Notes: generated by a model from the letters alone, not told the origin. A DNA stretch of 47,016 bases from Clostridia bacterium (GCA_017472695.1 JAFUOQ010000012.1:1-47016); one strand, 5' to 3'. Counted from the first letter of the stretch, positions 26,306 through 35,751 are shown. Numbers and translations: made by a program.

Positions 26306-29300
26306 ATGAAAAAGAAAATTTTATTTAGCTCAATTTTGCTTGCTGTGGTCCTTTCGTTGGTTGCGGTTTTGACCTCCTGCTTAGGGCCAAGCGAGTGTGA
26401 GCATTTATGGAACGAGGTTTATTGCGAAGACCCCTTGTGCGAAAAGCCGGGTATTATCGAGCGTAAATGCTTGAACTGCGGCAAATTTGATATCGTAGAG
26501 ATCGACCCACTGGGACACGAGCTTGTAGATGTAGTGGGCTATGAGCCAACTTGTACCGAGGACGGCTTCGGTAAAGGCGTTCGCTGTGAAAGATGCGATT
26601 ATGAAATATTAGGAGAGTACATAAAATCCGAAGGACACGAATTTTTAACAGTTCCGGGTTATGCGGCAAGCTGTACAAAGGATGGACTTTCCGATGGCAA
26701 GCGCTGCAAAAAATGCGGATATGAGACAATTGAGCAAATCGTGATTGGTGCAAAAGGTCACGAATGGGTTACAGATTACGGCTATAACGCAACCTGTACA
26801 GAGGACGGACTTTCCGACGGCACTCATTGCTACGTATGCGGCACGGTCGGAGAGATACAAGAGGTTATTCCCTCAACGGATCATAGCTACGTTACGTCAT
26901 TTGGATATGAGTCGACCTGTACCGAGGCAGGATATTCAGACGGTACTTACTGTGAGTATTGCTATACTGTAGGCGTTCCACGAAAAGAGCTTCCCTTAAA
27001 GGAGCATACTTCGGTTGTTGATGAGGGCTATGCACCCACGTGTACAGAAAACGGTCTTTCCGACGGCTCGCATTGTGAAATTTGTAATGCAATAATTACA
27101 GAGCAAACCGCTATAGAATATAACGGACATAAGGTGATCTCTGTCGGCGGCAAAGCGCCAACCTGTACTGCCACAGGTAGTACTGCTGGCAAAAAATGTG
27201 AAACGTGCGGAATTATAATTGTCGACTCATTTGTAATGCCAAAGGCAGAGCATAGCTTTGAAAATGGCACCTGTACCGAATGTCAGCTCACAATGTCAAT
27301 CGGACTTACATATGTAAAGAACGATTCCGAAGACGGATATATAGTAACGGGTATAGGCTCTTACGAGGGTGATGCGATTGTTATCCCCGATACGTATGAG
27401 GGTCTCCCTGTAGTTGCAATTGGAGAGGGCGCGTTTAAAAATGAAGCAATAACAAGCGTGACTCTTGCAGGAAACATAATAACTATTGAAGGCAGCGCAT
27501 TTGAGGGCTGCACATCACTTGCAGAGGTAAATCTGCCAAATAGCGTTACAGACGTGCGTGAAAATGCCTTTTACGGCTGTTCTGCTCTTGAATACGTAAG
27601 CTGTGAGGACTTTTCACAAAGCAACGAGTGGACAGACGGTTGGAATGGTGAAGAGAGTATTACTATAAAATCCGATAAAAAGAATGGGCTCAGCGCATTC
27701 GAGGTTTATCTCCTCGCTGTGCAGACAATGAAAAACGACATTGACCGTTATATAATGAGCACAATTCAAAAAATGAACGTTACTCAAGGTGAATACTCAC
27801 AAAGCGTAACGAATCAGCAATATTATGAATATGCCGGCGGCGAGCTTTATTCTCATATTTACGACGGAAAAACAAATACAGAAATGAAGGTGTGGTACAT
27901 TGACGAGGTGTCATATTTCATTCAAAACGGCAATTATTATAAAATGACTGCCAGCCCTGAATATTTCAGAGATTTTGAAATTCAAGTGAAGTCCACGCTG
28001 AATGTATTTGAAGAAAAATATTTTGAAAATGCAGAGTTTTACAGAAAAACTGACGGCACATATAATCTTACCCTTGTTATGAGTAATGAGCATATGGCGG
28101 AGCTTATAGAAACCGTTTTAGGTATGGATCCCACATCCGTTACTATGACCTCCTGTGTTTATAGCTATGATTTTGATGCGGACGGATATCTTTCCGCTAT
28201 GTATGCTGACGCAGAGTATTCTGTAACCGCGGGCACACAAACCGCAATAGGAGTGCTTGACCAGGATACCGTGTTTACAGAGGTTGGCACTTTGAAAAAT
28301 GTAACACAGCCTGTTGGCAGCTTTACCGACGTTACGAATACATCGTGTTCGCACCCCTCGACAAAGCAGGTGACAGTTCCAGGATATGAGGCAACCTGTA
28401 CGAAAGACGGTCTTACAGACGGTATTTATTGCTCTTATTGCTACGGAACAGTTAGGGCTTCACAAAAAATAGCGTCAAACGGACATAGCATTGAAAACGG
28501 CAAATGTACAGTATGTGGTATGCTTGAAAACCAAAGCAGCGGCTTATATTATGAAATTTCAGAGGACGGAAAAACCGTTTACCTTGCGGGTATTGGTAGC
28601 TTTGAGGGCGTGGACGTTGTTCTTCCAGAATATATATTTGGTTTACCTGTTACAGGCATTAAGGCAGGCGCATTTGACGGAGCAAGCGTTACAAGCATAA
28701 CCATACCAAAAACTATGACCAAAATAGAGGACGGCGCGTTTGACGGTTGCGACACCTTAACAAAGGCAACGCTTCCTGTTTGGCTCGTTTCCTCATTGCC
28801 AAATAAGTTTAATAACGTAACCATTACCGATGGCACAACGATTTCTAAAAACGATTTTTCAGCTCTTACTGAGCTAAAAATTATCACACTTCCAGAAAAT
28901 ATAAACGAAATCGAAGACGGCGCATTTGAAAACTGCACAAAGCTCTCAATAATTTATAACTATTCAAAGCTCAATATCGTCGCAGGCAACAAAACTGCAA
29001 ACGGCGGAATAGCTAAAAATGCAATAGAAGTGTATACCAATCCCTCATATGCCACGGAATATATTGCGGTCGGTGACTTCCTCTTTACCGAGAGCTCCAG
29101 TGAATATATTTTGAATCGTTATATAGGTAATGACAAAATTATAGTTTTGCCAGACGGCGTAAACGGCACGACTTATAGCATATCTCGCAGTGTATTTGAA
29201 GATAATACAGAAATAGTAAGCATAACAATACCTAATGGTGTAGCTTCAATTGAAAACGGAGCGTTCTCTGGTTGTTATAAGCTTGTAGAGATGTATGATC

Positions 29301-30943
29301 TATCCAGCCTAAATATAAGCGGCACAAAGATAGTACATACATCGCTTGATGAAAAAAGCATACTTGAAACAGTTGACGATTATATCTTTATGACTTGGGA
29401 AGATAAATATTATCTTATGGGATATGTAGGTGCTGAAACAGAGCTTACCTTACCTGAAAGCTATAAGGGTAATAATTATGAAATATATGAGTATGCATTT
29501 TATAATCGTGATGATATAACAAAGTTAACAATATCAAACGGTGTAACATATATTAGAAGCTATGCGTTCGAGTATTGTGACTCGCTTACAAGTGTAACAA
29601 TAGGCAATAGCGTAATCTCTATAGGAAGTGATGCTTTCTCTGGTTGCACCTCGCTTACCGAAATCAACTTTAATGCAACAGTTATGAATGATTTAGGATA
29701 TTATAACGGTGTATTTTATAATGCAGGTCAGTCCGGAGAGGGGATAAAAGTAACAATTGGTAAAAACGTAACTAAAATTCCTGCTTATTTATTCTATCCA
29801 TATGGTGCCTCTTCATCATCCTCACCAAAGATAACAAGCGTAGTATTTGAGGAAGGCAGTGTATGTGAAAGCATAGGATATTGTGCGTTCCGCAATTGCA
29901 CCTCGCTTACAAGTCTAACAATAGAAGATGGTGTAGCATCTATAGGAGAAAATGCATTTTATGGTTGTACATCGCTTGCAAACATAACAATACCTAATAG
30001 CGTAACAACTATAGGAAGCTGTGCGTTTGGAGGTTGCACCGCACTTACAAGTTTAACAATAGGAGAGGGTGTTACGTCTATAGGCGGATCTGCGTTTGGA
30101 AATTGTCGCTCGCTCACTGAGATAAACTTTAACGCAACCGCTATGGACGATATAGCAAGCTCAAGCGATCGTCTATTCCTATTTTCCGGAGAGAATGGAA
30201 TAAAAGTAACAATAGGTAAAAACGTGACAAAAATACCTGATTATTTATTCTATAGTTATTATTCCAATTCTTCCTCGCCGAAGATAACAAGTGTGGTATT
30301 TGAGGAAGGCAGTGTATGTGAAAGTATAGGATACAACGCGTTCGCTTATTGCAATTTGATTACAACTATAGTACTCCCCGATAGCGTAACGTCTATAGGA
30401 ATAACGGCGTTCATTGATTGCACATCACTTACAAGCATATCAATACCGAACAGTGTAGTGTCTATTAAAAACAGTGCGTTCAGTGGTTGTAGTTCTCTTG
30501 TGTATAATGATTATAATAATGCATATTATTTAGGAAATTCGGAAAATCCGTATCTAGTACTAATAAAAGCTAAGGATACATCTATTGCATCTTGTACTAT
30601 TAATGAAAATACAAAATTGATAATTAATGATGCGTTTTCCGGTTGTGCCTCACTTACAAGTATAACAATCCCCGATAGTGTAACCTCTATAGGTTTCCAG
30701 GCATTTAGAAAATGCACCTCGCTTACAAGCGTAACAATTGGAAAAGGCACAAAGCTTATAGATAGATATGCGTTTGATGGTTGTTCTTCACTTTCAAGCG
30801 TGACATTTGATAATACTAGCGGATGGTATAGAACTGAAACAGAAGGCTCAACGAGTGGAGTAACTCTTAACGTAACAAATGCCTCAAACAATGCGAAATT
30901 TTTAACATCTACATATGTCAATCGTTACTGGTATTGCAAATAA
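26306..30943 (+). CDS. Giant BspA-type leucine-rich-repeat lipoprotein with Cys modules
   Basis: A 1545-residue lipoprotein; the signal ends in LTSC (Cys25). Residues 31-330 carry seven or so Cys modules (GHE ... PTCTEDGLSDG ... C-x2-C). Residues 335-430 are a first block of LRR_5 (BspA) repeats of the type IGEGAFKN. Residues about 450-680 form a separate alpha/beta-looking domain that I do not recognise (NDIDRYIMSTIQKMN, then MKVWYIDEVSYFIQNGNYYKM). Residues 680-745 hold another Cys module, and residues 750-1510 a long second LRR block of 23-residue repeats (SITIPNSVTSIG-like). BspA-type repeats in bacteria mediate binding to host or other surface proteins. A strong RBS precedes the ATG. The gene is monocistronic. 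Confidence 0.88.
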   Translation: MKKKILFSSILLAVVLSLVAVLTSCLGPSECEHLWNEVYCEDPLCEKPGIIERKCLNCGKFDIVEIDPLGHELVDVVGYEPTCTEDGFGKGVRCERCDYEILGEYIKSEGHEFLTVPGYAASCTKDGLSDGKRCKKCGYETIEQIVIGAKGHEWVTDYGYNATCTEDGLSDGTHCYVCGTVGEIQEVIPSTDHSYVTSFGYESTCTEAGYSDGTYCEYCYTVGVPRKELPLKEHTSVVDEGYAPTCTENGLSDGSHCEICNAIITEQTAIEYNGHKVISVGGKAPTCTATGSTAGKKCETCGIIIVDSFVMPKAEHSFENGTCTECQLTMSIGLTYVKNDSEDGYIVTGIGSYEGDAIVIPDTYEGLPVVAIGEGAFKNEAITSVTLAGNIITIEGSAFEGCTSLAEVNLPNSVTDVRENAFYGCSALEYVSCEDFSQSNEWTDGWNGEESITIKSDKKNGLSAFEVYLLAVQTMKNDIDRYIMSTIQKMNVTQGEYSQSVTNQQYYEYAGGELYSHIYDGKTNTEMKVWYIDEVSYFIQNGNYYKMTASPEYFRDFEIQVKSTLNVFEEKYFENAEFYRKTDGTYNLTLVMSNEHMAELIETVLGMDPTSVTMTSCVYSYDFDADGYLSAMYADAEYSVTAGTQTAIGVLDQDTVFTEVGTLKNVTQPVGSFTDVTNTSCSHPSTKQVTVPGYEATCTKDGLTDGIYCSYCYGTVRASQKIASNGHSIENGKCTVCGMLENQSSGLYYEISEDGKTVYLAGIGSFEGVDVVLPEYIFGLPVTGIKAGAFDGASVTSITIPKTMTKIEDGAFDGCDTLTKATLPVWLVSSLPNKFNNVTITDGTTISKNDFSALTELKIITLPENINEIEDGAFENCTKLSIIYNYSKLNIVAGNKTANGGIAKNAIEVYTNPSYATEYIAVGDFLFTESSSEYILNRYIGNDKIIVLPDGVNGTTYSISRSVFEDNTEIVSITIPNGVASIENGAFSGCYKLVEMYDLSSLNISGTKIVHTSLDEKSILETVDDYIFMTWEDKYYLMGYVGAETELTLPESYKGNNYEIYEYAFYNRDDITKLTISNGVTYIRSYAFEYCDSLTSVTIGNSVISIGSDAFSGCTSLTEINFNATVMNDLGYYNGVFYNAGQSGEGIKVTIGKNVTKIPAYLFYPYGASSSSSPKITSVVFEEGSVCESIGYCAFRNCTSLTSLTIEDGVASIGENAFYGCTSLANITIPNSVTTIGSCAFGGCTALTSLTIGEGVTSIGGSAFGNCRSLTEINFNATAMDDIASSSDRLFLFSGENGIKVTIGKNVTKIPDYLFYSYYSNSSSPKITSVVFEEGSVCESIGYNAFAYCNLITTIVLPDSVTSIGITAFIDCTSLTSISIPNSVVSIKNSAFSGCSSLVYNDYNNAYYLGNSENPYLVLIKAKDTSIASCTINENTKLIINDAFSGCASLTSITIPDSVTSIGFQAFRKCTSLTSVTIGKGTKLIDRYAFDGCSSLSSVTFDNTSGWYRTETEGSTSGVTLNVTNASNNAKFLTSTYVNRYWYCK
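29655..30345 (+). repeat. Internal 453-base repeat inside the leucine-rich-repeat gene
   Basis: The stretch ending near 29880 is repeated 453 bases (151 codons) later with few changes; for example ATAACAAG at 29831 and 30284 sits in nearly identical contexts of more than 50 bases. This marks a recent duplication of several LRR units. Confidence 0.75.
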
Positions 30944-30952
30944 TTAAAGCAA

Positions 30953-30982
30953 AAAACACATCGCTTCTGCGATGTGTTTTTG
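30953..30982 (+). terminator. Terminator after the giant LRR gene
   Basis: A stem AAACACATCGC / GCGATGTGTTT with a four-base loop and T run, ten bases after the stop. Confidence 0.85.
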
Positions 30983-30993
30983 TTATACAAAAA

Positions 30994-31017
30994 GAAAACA
31001 CGCCAAAGCGTGTTTTC
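30994..31017 (-). terminator. Terminator after fba
   Basis: A perfect GAAAACACGC / GCGTGTTTTC stem followed, on the minus strand, by CTTTTTG. It faces the preceding terminator back to back. Confidence 0.8.
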
Positions 31018-31033
31018 TGCATTTAATTTTTAA

Positions 31034-31897
31034 TTAAGCCTTGTTTACAGAACCGAATAGCTCCATCTTTTCCTTAACAGTAGCCTTGATAGCCTCAAAG
31101 CCAGGAGCGAGAAGCTTTCTTGGGTCAAAGCCCTTACCAGAAAGGTCCTTACCCTCTTCAACATACTTTCTTGTAGCTGCTGCAAATGAGAGCTGGCATT
31201 CTGTGTTAACATTAATCTTTGATACGCCAAGAGAAATAGCCTTCTTAATCATATCCTCAGGAATTCCTGTACCACCGTGAAGAACAAGTGGCATGTCTCC
31301 AGTTTTTGCGCTTATTGCAGCAAGAACATCGAAGTTAAGACCTGCCCAGTTAGCTGGATACTTACCGTGAATATTACCGATACCAGCAGCAAGCATTGTA
31401 ACACCAAGGTCAGCAACCATCTTGCACTCGTCTGGATCTGCACATTCGCCTGCGCCTACAACGCCGTCCTCTTCACCACCGATAGAGCCAACCTCTGCCT
31501 CAAGTGAAATACCAAGAACGTTACAAGCATTTACAAGCTCTGTTGTCTTTTTAACATTTTCTTCGATTGGGTAGTGTGAACCATCGAACATTACAGATGA
31601 GAAGCCTGCATTGATACAAGCCTTTGCACCCTCGTATGAGCCATGGTCGAGGTGAAGAGCAACAGGAACAGTGATGTTTAGGCACTTAATCATACCCTTA
31701 ACCATACCAACTATTGTCTCATATCCACACATGTATTTACCGGCACCCTCGGAAACACCAAGAATAACGGGTGAGTTGCACTCTTGAGCGGTAAGAAGAA
31801 TAGCCTTTGTCCACTCAAGATTGTTGATGTTAAATTGACCTACGGCATATTTGCCTGCTTTTGCTTTTTCAAGCATTTCTTTTGCTGAAACTAACAT
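31034..31897 (-). CDS. fba: Class II fructose-1,6-bisphosphate aldolase
   Basis: A zinc-dependent aldolase of glycolysis and gluconeogenesis, 287 residues, the normal class II length. The catalytic and metal segments ALHLDHGSYE, SLEAEVGSIGG, GNIHGKY and LHGGTGIPE are all present in order. Tagatose-bisphosphate aldolases are close relatives, but the fructose-bisphosphate role is more likely as there is no sugar operon nearby. An AAGGAG site precedes the ATG. The gene is monocistronic. Confidence 0.94.
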   Translation of the reverse strand: MLVSAKEMLEKAKAGKYAVGQFNINNLEWTKAILLTAQECNSPVILGVSEGAGKYMCGYETIVGMVKGMIKCLNITVPVALHLDHGSYEGAKACINAGFSSVMFDGSHYPIEENVKKTTELVNACNVLGISLEAEVGSIGGEEDGVVGAGECADPDECKMVADLGVTMLAAGIGNIHGKYPANWAGLNFDVLAAISAKTGDMPLVLHGGTGIPEDMIKKAISLGVSKINVNTECQLSFAAATRKYVEEGKDLSGKGFDPRKLLAPGFEAIKATVKEKMELFGSVNKA

Positions 31898-31938
31898 AAT
31901 TTAATACTCCTTAAATTTAATCTTAATTTGACGTGTAT

Positions 31939-31967
31939 ATTTTACTACAAATTACGCGCAAAATCAA
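31939..31967 (-). promoter_or_regulatory. Promoter for fba
   Basis: On the minus strand TTGATT (31967-31962) and TAAAAT (31944-31939) are 17 bases apart. Confidence 0.6.
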
Positions 31968-31980
31968 TATATTTTTAAAA

Positions 31981-32481
31981 TTACTTAAAAATACTTATAA
32001 TATATTCGCCAAGAATGATGGTTTCTATATCCTCTTTTGTAGTGTCGATTTTTGTAATATGGGAGGAGTTATAGCCGTATTTTTTAATAACAGCTTCTTT
32101 TCCTGTCCAAATTTTGAAAAAAGTGACTAAACCATAATTATTTTTTTCGAGCAATTCAATTTCACAAGAGGTGAAATATCTTTTTGCAAATGGTTGCGCT
32201 CTGTTTTTAAAGGAGGGATCAATTTTTTCACAGTCTATGCCGATAGGCATATCGTTTAGGCAGACTGCGCAAAGACCGTCTGTGTGAGATATGCTAAAAT
32301 GAATTGAATTATCCTTCAAATATGGCTTGCCGTTCTCGTTTTTTAGTATTTCATATTCATTAATGCCACATTCAGAAAGCATCTTGTCAAGCAGAGAATA
32401 AGCAGTGTTGTGCTCAATTATTCGCTTGTCTTTAAGAGAAGCTGAATTTGGATAATCAATATTTAGATACTCAACCTTCAT
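31981..32481 (-). CDS. 4'-phosphopantetheinyl transferase, Sfp-type
   Basis: This enzyme moves the phosphopantetheine arm of CoA to a carrier-protein serine. The 166-residue product has the Sfp-family motifs: IHFSISHTDG, then GIDCEKID (metal-binding Asp and Glu), then WTGKEAVIKKYG. It is shorter than Sfp itself (about 220) because the N-terminal region is compact. It lies 55 bases after the acyl carrier protein gene on the same strand, with a hairpin between them that may partly uncouple the two. The carrier protein is its obvious candidate substrate. Confidence 0.9.
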   Translation of the reverse strand: MKVEYLNIDYPNSASLKDKRIIEHNTAYSLLDKMLSECGINEYEILKNENGKPYLKDNSIHFSISHTDGLCAVCLNDMPIGIDCEKIDPSFKNRAQPFAKRYFTSCEIELLEKNNYGLVTFFKIWTGKEAVIKKYGYNSSHITKIDTTKEDIETIILGEYIISIFK

Positions 32482-32504
32482 AAAACCTCCTTTAAAAATC
32501 AGTA

Positions 32505-32532
32505 AAAAACAGAGGCAAGCGCCTCTGTTTTA
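32505..32532 (-). terminator. Hairpin between the acyl carrier protein and transferase genes
   Basis: An ACAGAGGC / GCCTCTGT stem with an AAGC loop and T run on the minus strand. It may lower expression of the downstream transferase relative to the carrier protein. Confidence 0.75.
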
Positions 32533-32535
32533 AAA

Positions 32536-32763
32536 TTATTTTGCATTTTCTTCAAGATATTCAACAACGTCACCAACGGTGATGAACTTATGTATATCGT
32601 CCTCGTTGAACTCAACACCAAACTCGTCCTCACAAACAAGAACAAGGTCAGCAAGCTCTAGTGAGTTAACTCCCAGGTCGTTTGCAAGCTCTGATTCCAT
32701 AGTAACATCGTCTTGGTTTAATGATAATTCTTCAACTAGAATATTCTTTAATCTTTCAAACAT
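32536..32763 (-). CDS. Acyl carrier protein with an Asn-Ser-Leu attachment site
   Basis: The start is the ATG at 32763, because GGAGG lies just before it; a TTG upstream would add four residues but sits in the ribosome site. The 75-residue product has the four-helix carrier-protein pattern. The phosphopantetheine serine is in LGVNSLELADL, where the usual motif is DSL, so Asn replaces the conserved Asp that contacts the transferase. No fatty acid synthesis genes are nearby; the partner is an Sfp-type transferase. It could be the housekeeping carrier protein or one for a special pathway. Confidence 0.92.
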   Translation of the reverse strand: MFERLKNILVEELSLNQDDVTMESELANDLGVNSLELADLVLVCEDEFGVEFNEDDIHKFITVGDVVEYLEENAK

Positions 32764-32922
32764 AATTTCCTCCAAAAGGTTTTCACTTAAGTTATTATTT
32801 TTGTGTGACTAACCTCAATAATTATATAGTTTTTAATGCGATAAGTCAATAGTGAAAATGCACAAAATTTTTTAGCGAAAAATGGAATATTGATGTAAAT
32901 TCACCAAAGAATGTTGATGAAA

Positions 32923-33942
32923 TCAGTCATTTTCTTCTTTTTTTCGACTTTTGATATTCGCCAAAGGATTGTTGTCGACTGCATCCTGCATACCTTGATT
33001 AGATACATGAGTGTATATTTGAGTAGTGTTTAGTTGCTCGTGCCCCAAGATTTCCTTTAAAACTCGCACATCAACCTTTCCAGTCTGGTACATAAGGGTT
33101 GCAGCAGTGTGGCGAAGCTTGTGAGTAGAGTAGTGCTTATAGCCAAGCCCTGCTAATGATAGGTACTTATAAACAAGCCATTGAACGGTTTTGTTGCTAA
33201 TCCTTTTATATTGCTTACTGATAAATAAAGCGTTAGTGTTAATTGCCTTATATTTTTCTCCTCGCCTGATTTCCAGATATCTATAAAGCGCATCGCGGCA
33301 AGCATCGTTTAAATAAACAATGCGCTCCTTGTTGCCCTTACCAATAACGCGAAGGGAACAAAATTCTCTGTCAATATCATTTAAATTGATTCCAACCAGC
33401 TCTGAAAGACGCATACCACAGTTTAAAAACAGAGTGATAATCGCGTAGTCGCGCTCCTTTGTTTTTGAGTTCTTGTCATTTTCAATGGCTTCAAGCAAGG
33501 AAATGCTTTCGTCCATCGAGAGGTGCTTAGGCAATGATTGCTTTTTCTTTGGCGCTTCCATATCTATTGCAGGATTTTTGTCCATAAGCCTGCGCTTTTG
33601 GCAAACAAATTTATAAAAAGCCTTGATAGCTGAAAGCTTTCTAGACCTAGCCGCAACGCTATTTCCTCTCTCTGTCGAAACATAGATGAAAAAGTCGTAG
33701 ATTTCTTCAGTTGAAACAGAGGTTATAAACTCAATATTCAAGCCGGAAATATCAATAGCCGTGAATTCATCGGAGGAAAATTTAATTTTGTGTCGTTTAG
33801 CATAAACATATCTAAAAAAGAGCTTTAAATCCGAAAGATATTCGTCAACAGTCTTTTGAGAACAGCCTTGGATAGTCAGCTTGTATGATGCAAAATCACG
33901 CACAAGTGCTGGCATAATTTCTATAGAGAAAGTGCTTGACAT
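32923..33942 (-). CDS. Tyrosine recombinase, XerC/XerD family
   Basis: A 339-residue site-specific recombinase. The N-terminal half is a SAM-like core-binding domain, somewhat longer than in XerC/D because of an insertion near residues 50-75. The catalytic half has Arg in GMRLSELVG, His and Arg in HKLRHTAA, His in LGHEQL and the nucleophile Tyr in TTQIYTHV. An AAGGAGG site precedes the start. There are no integration or excision genes beside it, so a chromosome-dimer resolution role is more likely than an integrase role. I see no dif-like site in the window. Confidence 0.9.
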   Translation of the reverse strand: MSSTFSIEIMPALVRDFASYKLTIQGCSQKTVDEYLSDLKLFFRYVYAKRHKIKFSSDEFTAIDISGLNIEFITSVSTEEIYDFFIYVSTERGNSVAARSRKLSAIKAFYKFVCQKRRLMDKNPAIDMEAPKKKQSLPKHLSMDESISLLEAIENDKNSKTKERDYAIITLFLNCGMRLSELVGINLNDIDREFCSLRVIGKGNKERIVYLNDACRDALYRYLEIRRGEKYKAINTNALFISKQYKRISNKTVQWLVYKYLSLAGLGYKHYSTHKLRHTAATLMYQTGKVDVRVLKEILGHEQLNTTQIYTHVSNQGMQDAVDNNPLANIKSRKKEEND

Positions 33943-34029
33943 AAAACCTCCTTAACTAATAGATTTTATACCATTTTAACATATATTAGAGTAAATTTGT
34001 ATCAAAAATATAAATTTTTCAAAACATTA

Positions 34030-34058
34030 TTGAAATAAATCGCACTTTCTTATATAAT
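34030..34058 (+). promoter_or_regulatory. Promoter for the 34093 membrane protein
   Basis: TTGAAA at 34030, a 17-base spacer and a consensus TATAAT at 34053, 34 bases before the ATG. Confidence 0.75.
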
Positions 34059-34092
34059 AAACATATATCGTAACAAAATAAAGGAGAAAAAT

Positions 34093-34692
34093 ATGGAAGA
34101 AGAGAGCAAGGGCTTTGGCGCTTTTTTTAGCAAGAATTTTGATATAATATCCAAGCTTTTTGTATATCACATTGCAATGTGCGTGTTTGGACTTGTTGTT
34201 TCTATCGCTGTTGAAATGGTGGCAATCCAATTTAGCGGAGATAACGATATTACAACCTTGAGCGTGTTTACATATATTGCCGCTGCCTTTGGCGCACTTG
34301 TGTATTTAGGCCTTATATATGTTTGTATGTGGGAAAAGGGCGCATCTGACAGGATTAAGATTGTCGGCGGCAGAATGAAGGAAAATAACTTCAAGGGCTT
34401 GCTTTTCTGGCTAATCGCAAATTCGATTAATATATTTATTATATTAAATGTGTTTATTCTATCATTTATTCCCTCAGCAGGAAATGTTCACGGCGTTTTA
34501 TCAATTGTTACAATGTTCTATAATGCAATGTACTTGCCCGAGCTTGTTGCTATGAGCAATATTACATGGTTATATTTTGTTGTATTAATTCCCGGCGCTG
34601 TTATGGCAATGGTTTCTTATATTCTTGGAATCAAGGGGTTTAAGTGCATCTTCCCAGAGCCAAAATCGGAGCGAAACAGAAAACTCAAATAA
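34093..34692 (+). CDS. Four-helix membrane protein of unknown function
   Basis: I do not recognise this 199-residue protein. It has four hydrophobic segments (about residues 22-45, 55-80, 105-130 and 155-180), a short acidic N-terminus (MEEES) and a basic C-terminal tail (KSERNRKLK), which suggests both ends are cytoplasmic. No enzymatic or transport signature is visible. It has a consensus promoter, a good GGAG site and its own terminator, so it is likely a real and well-expressed gene. Confidence 0.8.
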   Translation: MEEESKGFGAFFSKNFDIISKLFVYHIAMCVFGLVVSIAVEMVAIQFSGDNDITTLSVFTYIAAAFGALVYLGLIYVCMWEKGASDRIKIVGGRMKENNFKGLLFWLIANSINIFIILNVFILSFIPSAGNVHGVLSIVTMFYNAMYLPELVAMSNITWLYFVVLIPGAVMAMVSYILGIKGFKCIFPEPKSERNRKLK

Positions 34693-34696
34693 ACTT

Positions 34697-34726
34697 AAAA
34701 AACGGACACTCCTGTGTCCGTTTTTT
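34697..34726. terminator. Bidirectional terminator between the membrane protein and PAP2 gene
   Basis: A stem CGGACAC / GTGTCCG extended by A-T pairs, with T runs on both strands, between convergent genes. Confidence 0.9.
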
Positions 34727-34727
34727 G

Positions 34728-35708
34728 TTATCTATCTGTTTTTATTCGTTTTCTGTTGGCTCTTTTTTCTTCGATTTTAAGCTCTAATTTTTTAAACCAT
34801 TTGAATGAAATAGGATAAACGTCAATTACAAAAATAACAACCAAGCCATATCTTAATGCACGCGCGATTGTGTTTGCATCAAATATTGCATTTAATGGTA
34901 TTTTTAGCCCTTCAAGTAAGCCAAGGACTAGTATAAGACCAATGCCAGCTTTCAAAATTTGTGTGTACCATTTGCCACTTTCGTTGAATTTAACATATTT
35001 TCTTTCAATGGGAAAGGCAATTAAAACTCCAACAAGAGCACCAAATATTAGATACGAATTTTTGAGTGCCGAGATATAATTGTGCATTTGGTCACTTGGA
35101 AGGCTTGATGGATCGAAAATAAGCTCCATATAAATTAAAAAGGCAAGAGCAATAATTGACATAACCCCTAGGAAAATAAACATACCGAATTTTGATTTAT
35201 ATGCCTTATACATAAGTGGCTTTGTTACCACTATTACTAAAATTGCAAAGAACACAGAGAAAAACACATCAAGAGGTGTGTGAACTCCCAAATACATTCG
35301 AGAAAAGGGAACAATTATGCAAATAACAAGTGCAATTGCCTTAACCCAAGAGCTTTTGGAGATTAGAGAAATCGTTCCAAAAATTCCTATTGAGTTTTGC
35401 GTATGCCCACTTGGAAAAGAGAAGCCACTAGCATCTGGTATAGCCTCCGGAACCGCCACAAAATTCGGGTTCAAATCCCAAGGGCGCAATATCCTAAATG
35501 ATATTTTTAAAAATTGGTTTGCAACCGTTCCTAAAAAGCCGATTGTCAAAAGTAGATATCCATCTCTTTTGGAAAAGCACCAAAACACAATAACGGCAAC
35601 GGCGATAAAAGCCATCTCTCCGCCAAGCTCTGTTACTAAAAGAAAGAATTTGTCAAGAGATGGGGTTCTTAGATTTGATAAAAATTCAAGAAATTGCAAA
35701 AGGCACAC
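34728..35708 (-). CDS. PAP2-family membrane phosphatase
   Basis: A polytopic membrane protein of 326 residues in the lipid phosphatase (PAP2) family. The three catalytic motifs are present: KISFRILRPWD (K-x6-RP), FPSGHTQNS (PSGH) and SRMYLGVHTPLDV (SR-x5-H-x3-D). Members release phosphate from undecaprenyl pyrophosphate or phosphatidic acid on the outer face. The C-terminal third carries further helices beyond the family core and ends in a basic tail (EKRANRKRIKTDR), so it is longer than a minimal UppP-like PAP2 protein. The physiological substrate cannot be told from the sequence. Confidence 0.88.
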   Translation of the reverse strand: MCLLQFLEFLSNLRTPSLDKFFLLVTELGGEMAFIAVAVIVFWCFSKRDGYLLLTIGFLGTVANQFLKISFRILRPWDLNPNFVAVPEAIPDASGFSFPSGHTQNSIGIFGTISLISKSSWVKAIALVICIIVPFSRMYLGVHTPLDVFFSVFFAILVIVVTKPLMYKAYKSKFGMFIFLGVMSIIALAFLIYMELIFDPSSLPSDQMHNYISALKNSYLIFGALVGVLIAFPIERKYVKFNESGKWYTQILKAGIGLILVLGLLEGLKIPLNAIFDANTIARALRYGLVVIFVIDVYPISFKWFKKLELKIEEKRANRKRIKTDR

Positions 35709-35751
35709 CTCCTTTACCTATTTAGTATATCACACAAAGTTAATATTTTCA

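Noticed and set aside
32923-33942. Integrase marking an integrated mobile element
   Set aside because: No attachment repeats, tRNA target or mobile-element genes flank it; its sequence fits a XerC/D-type housekeeping recombinase.
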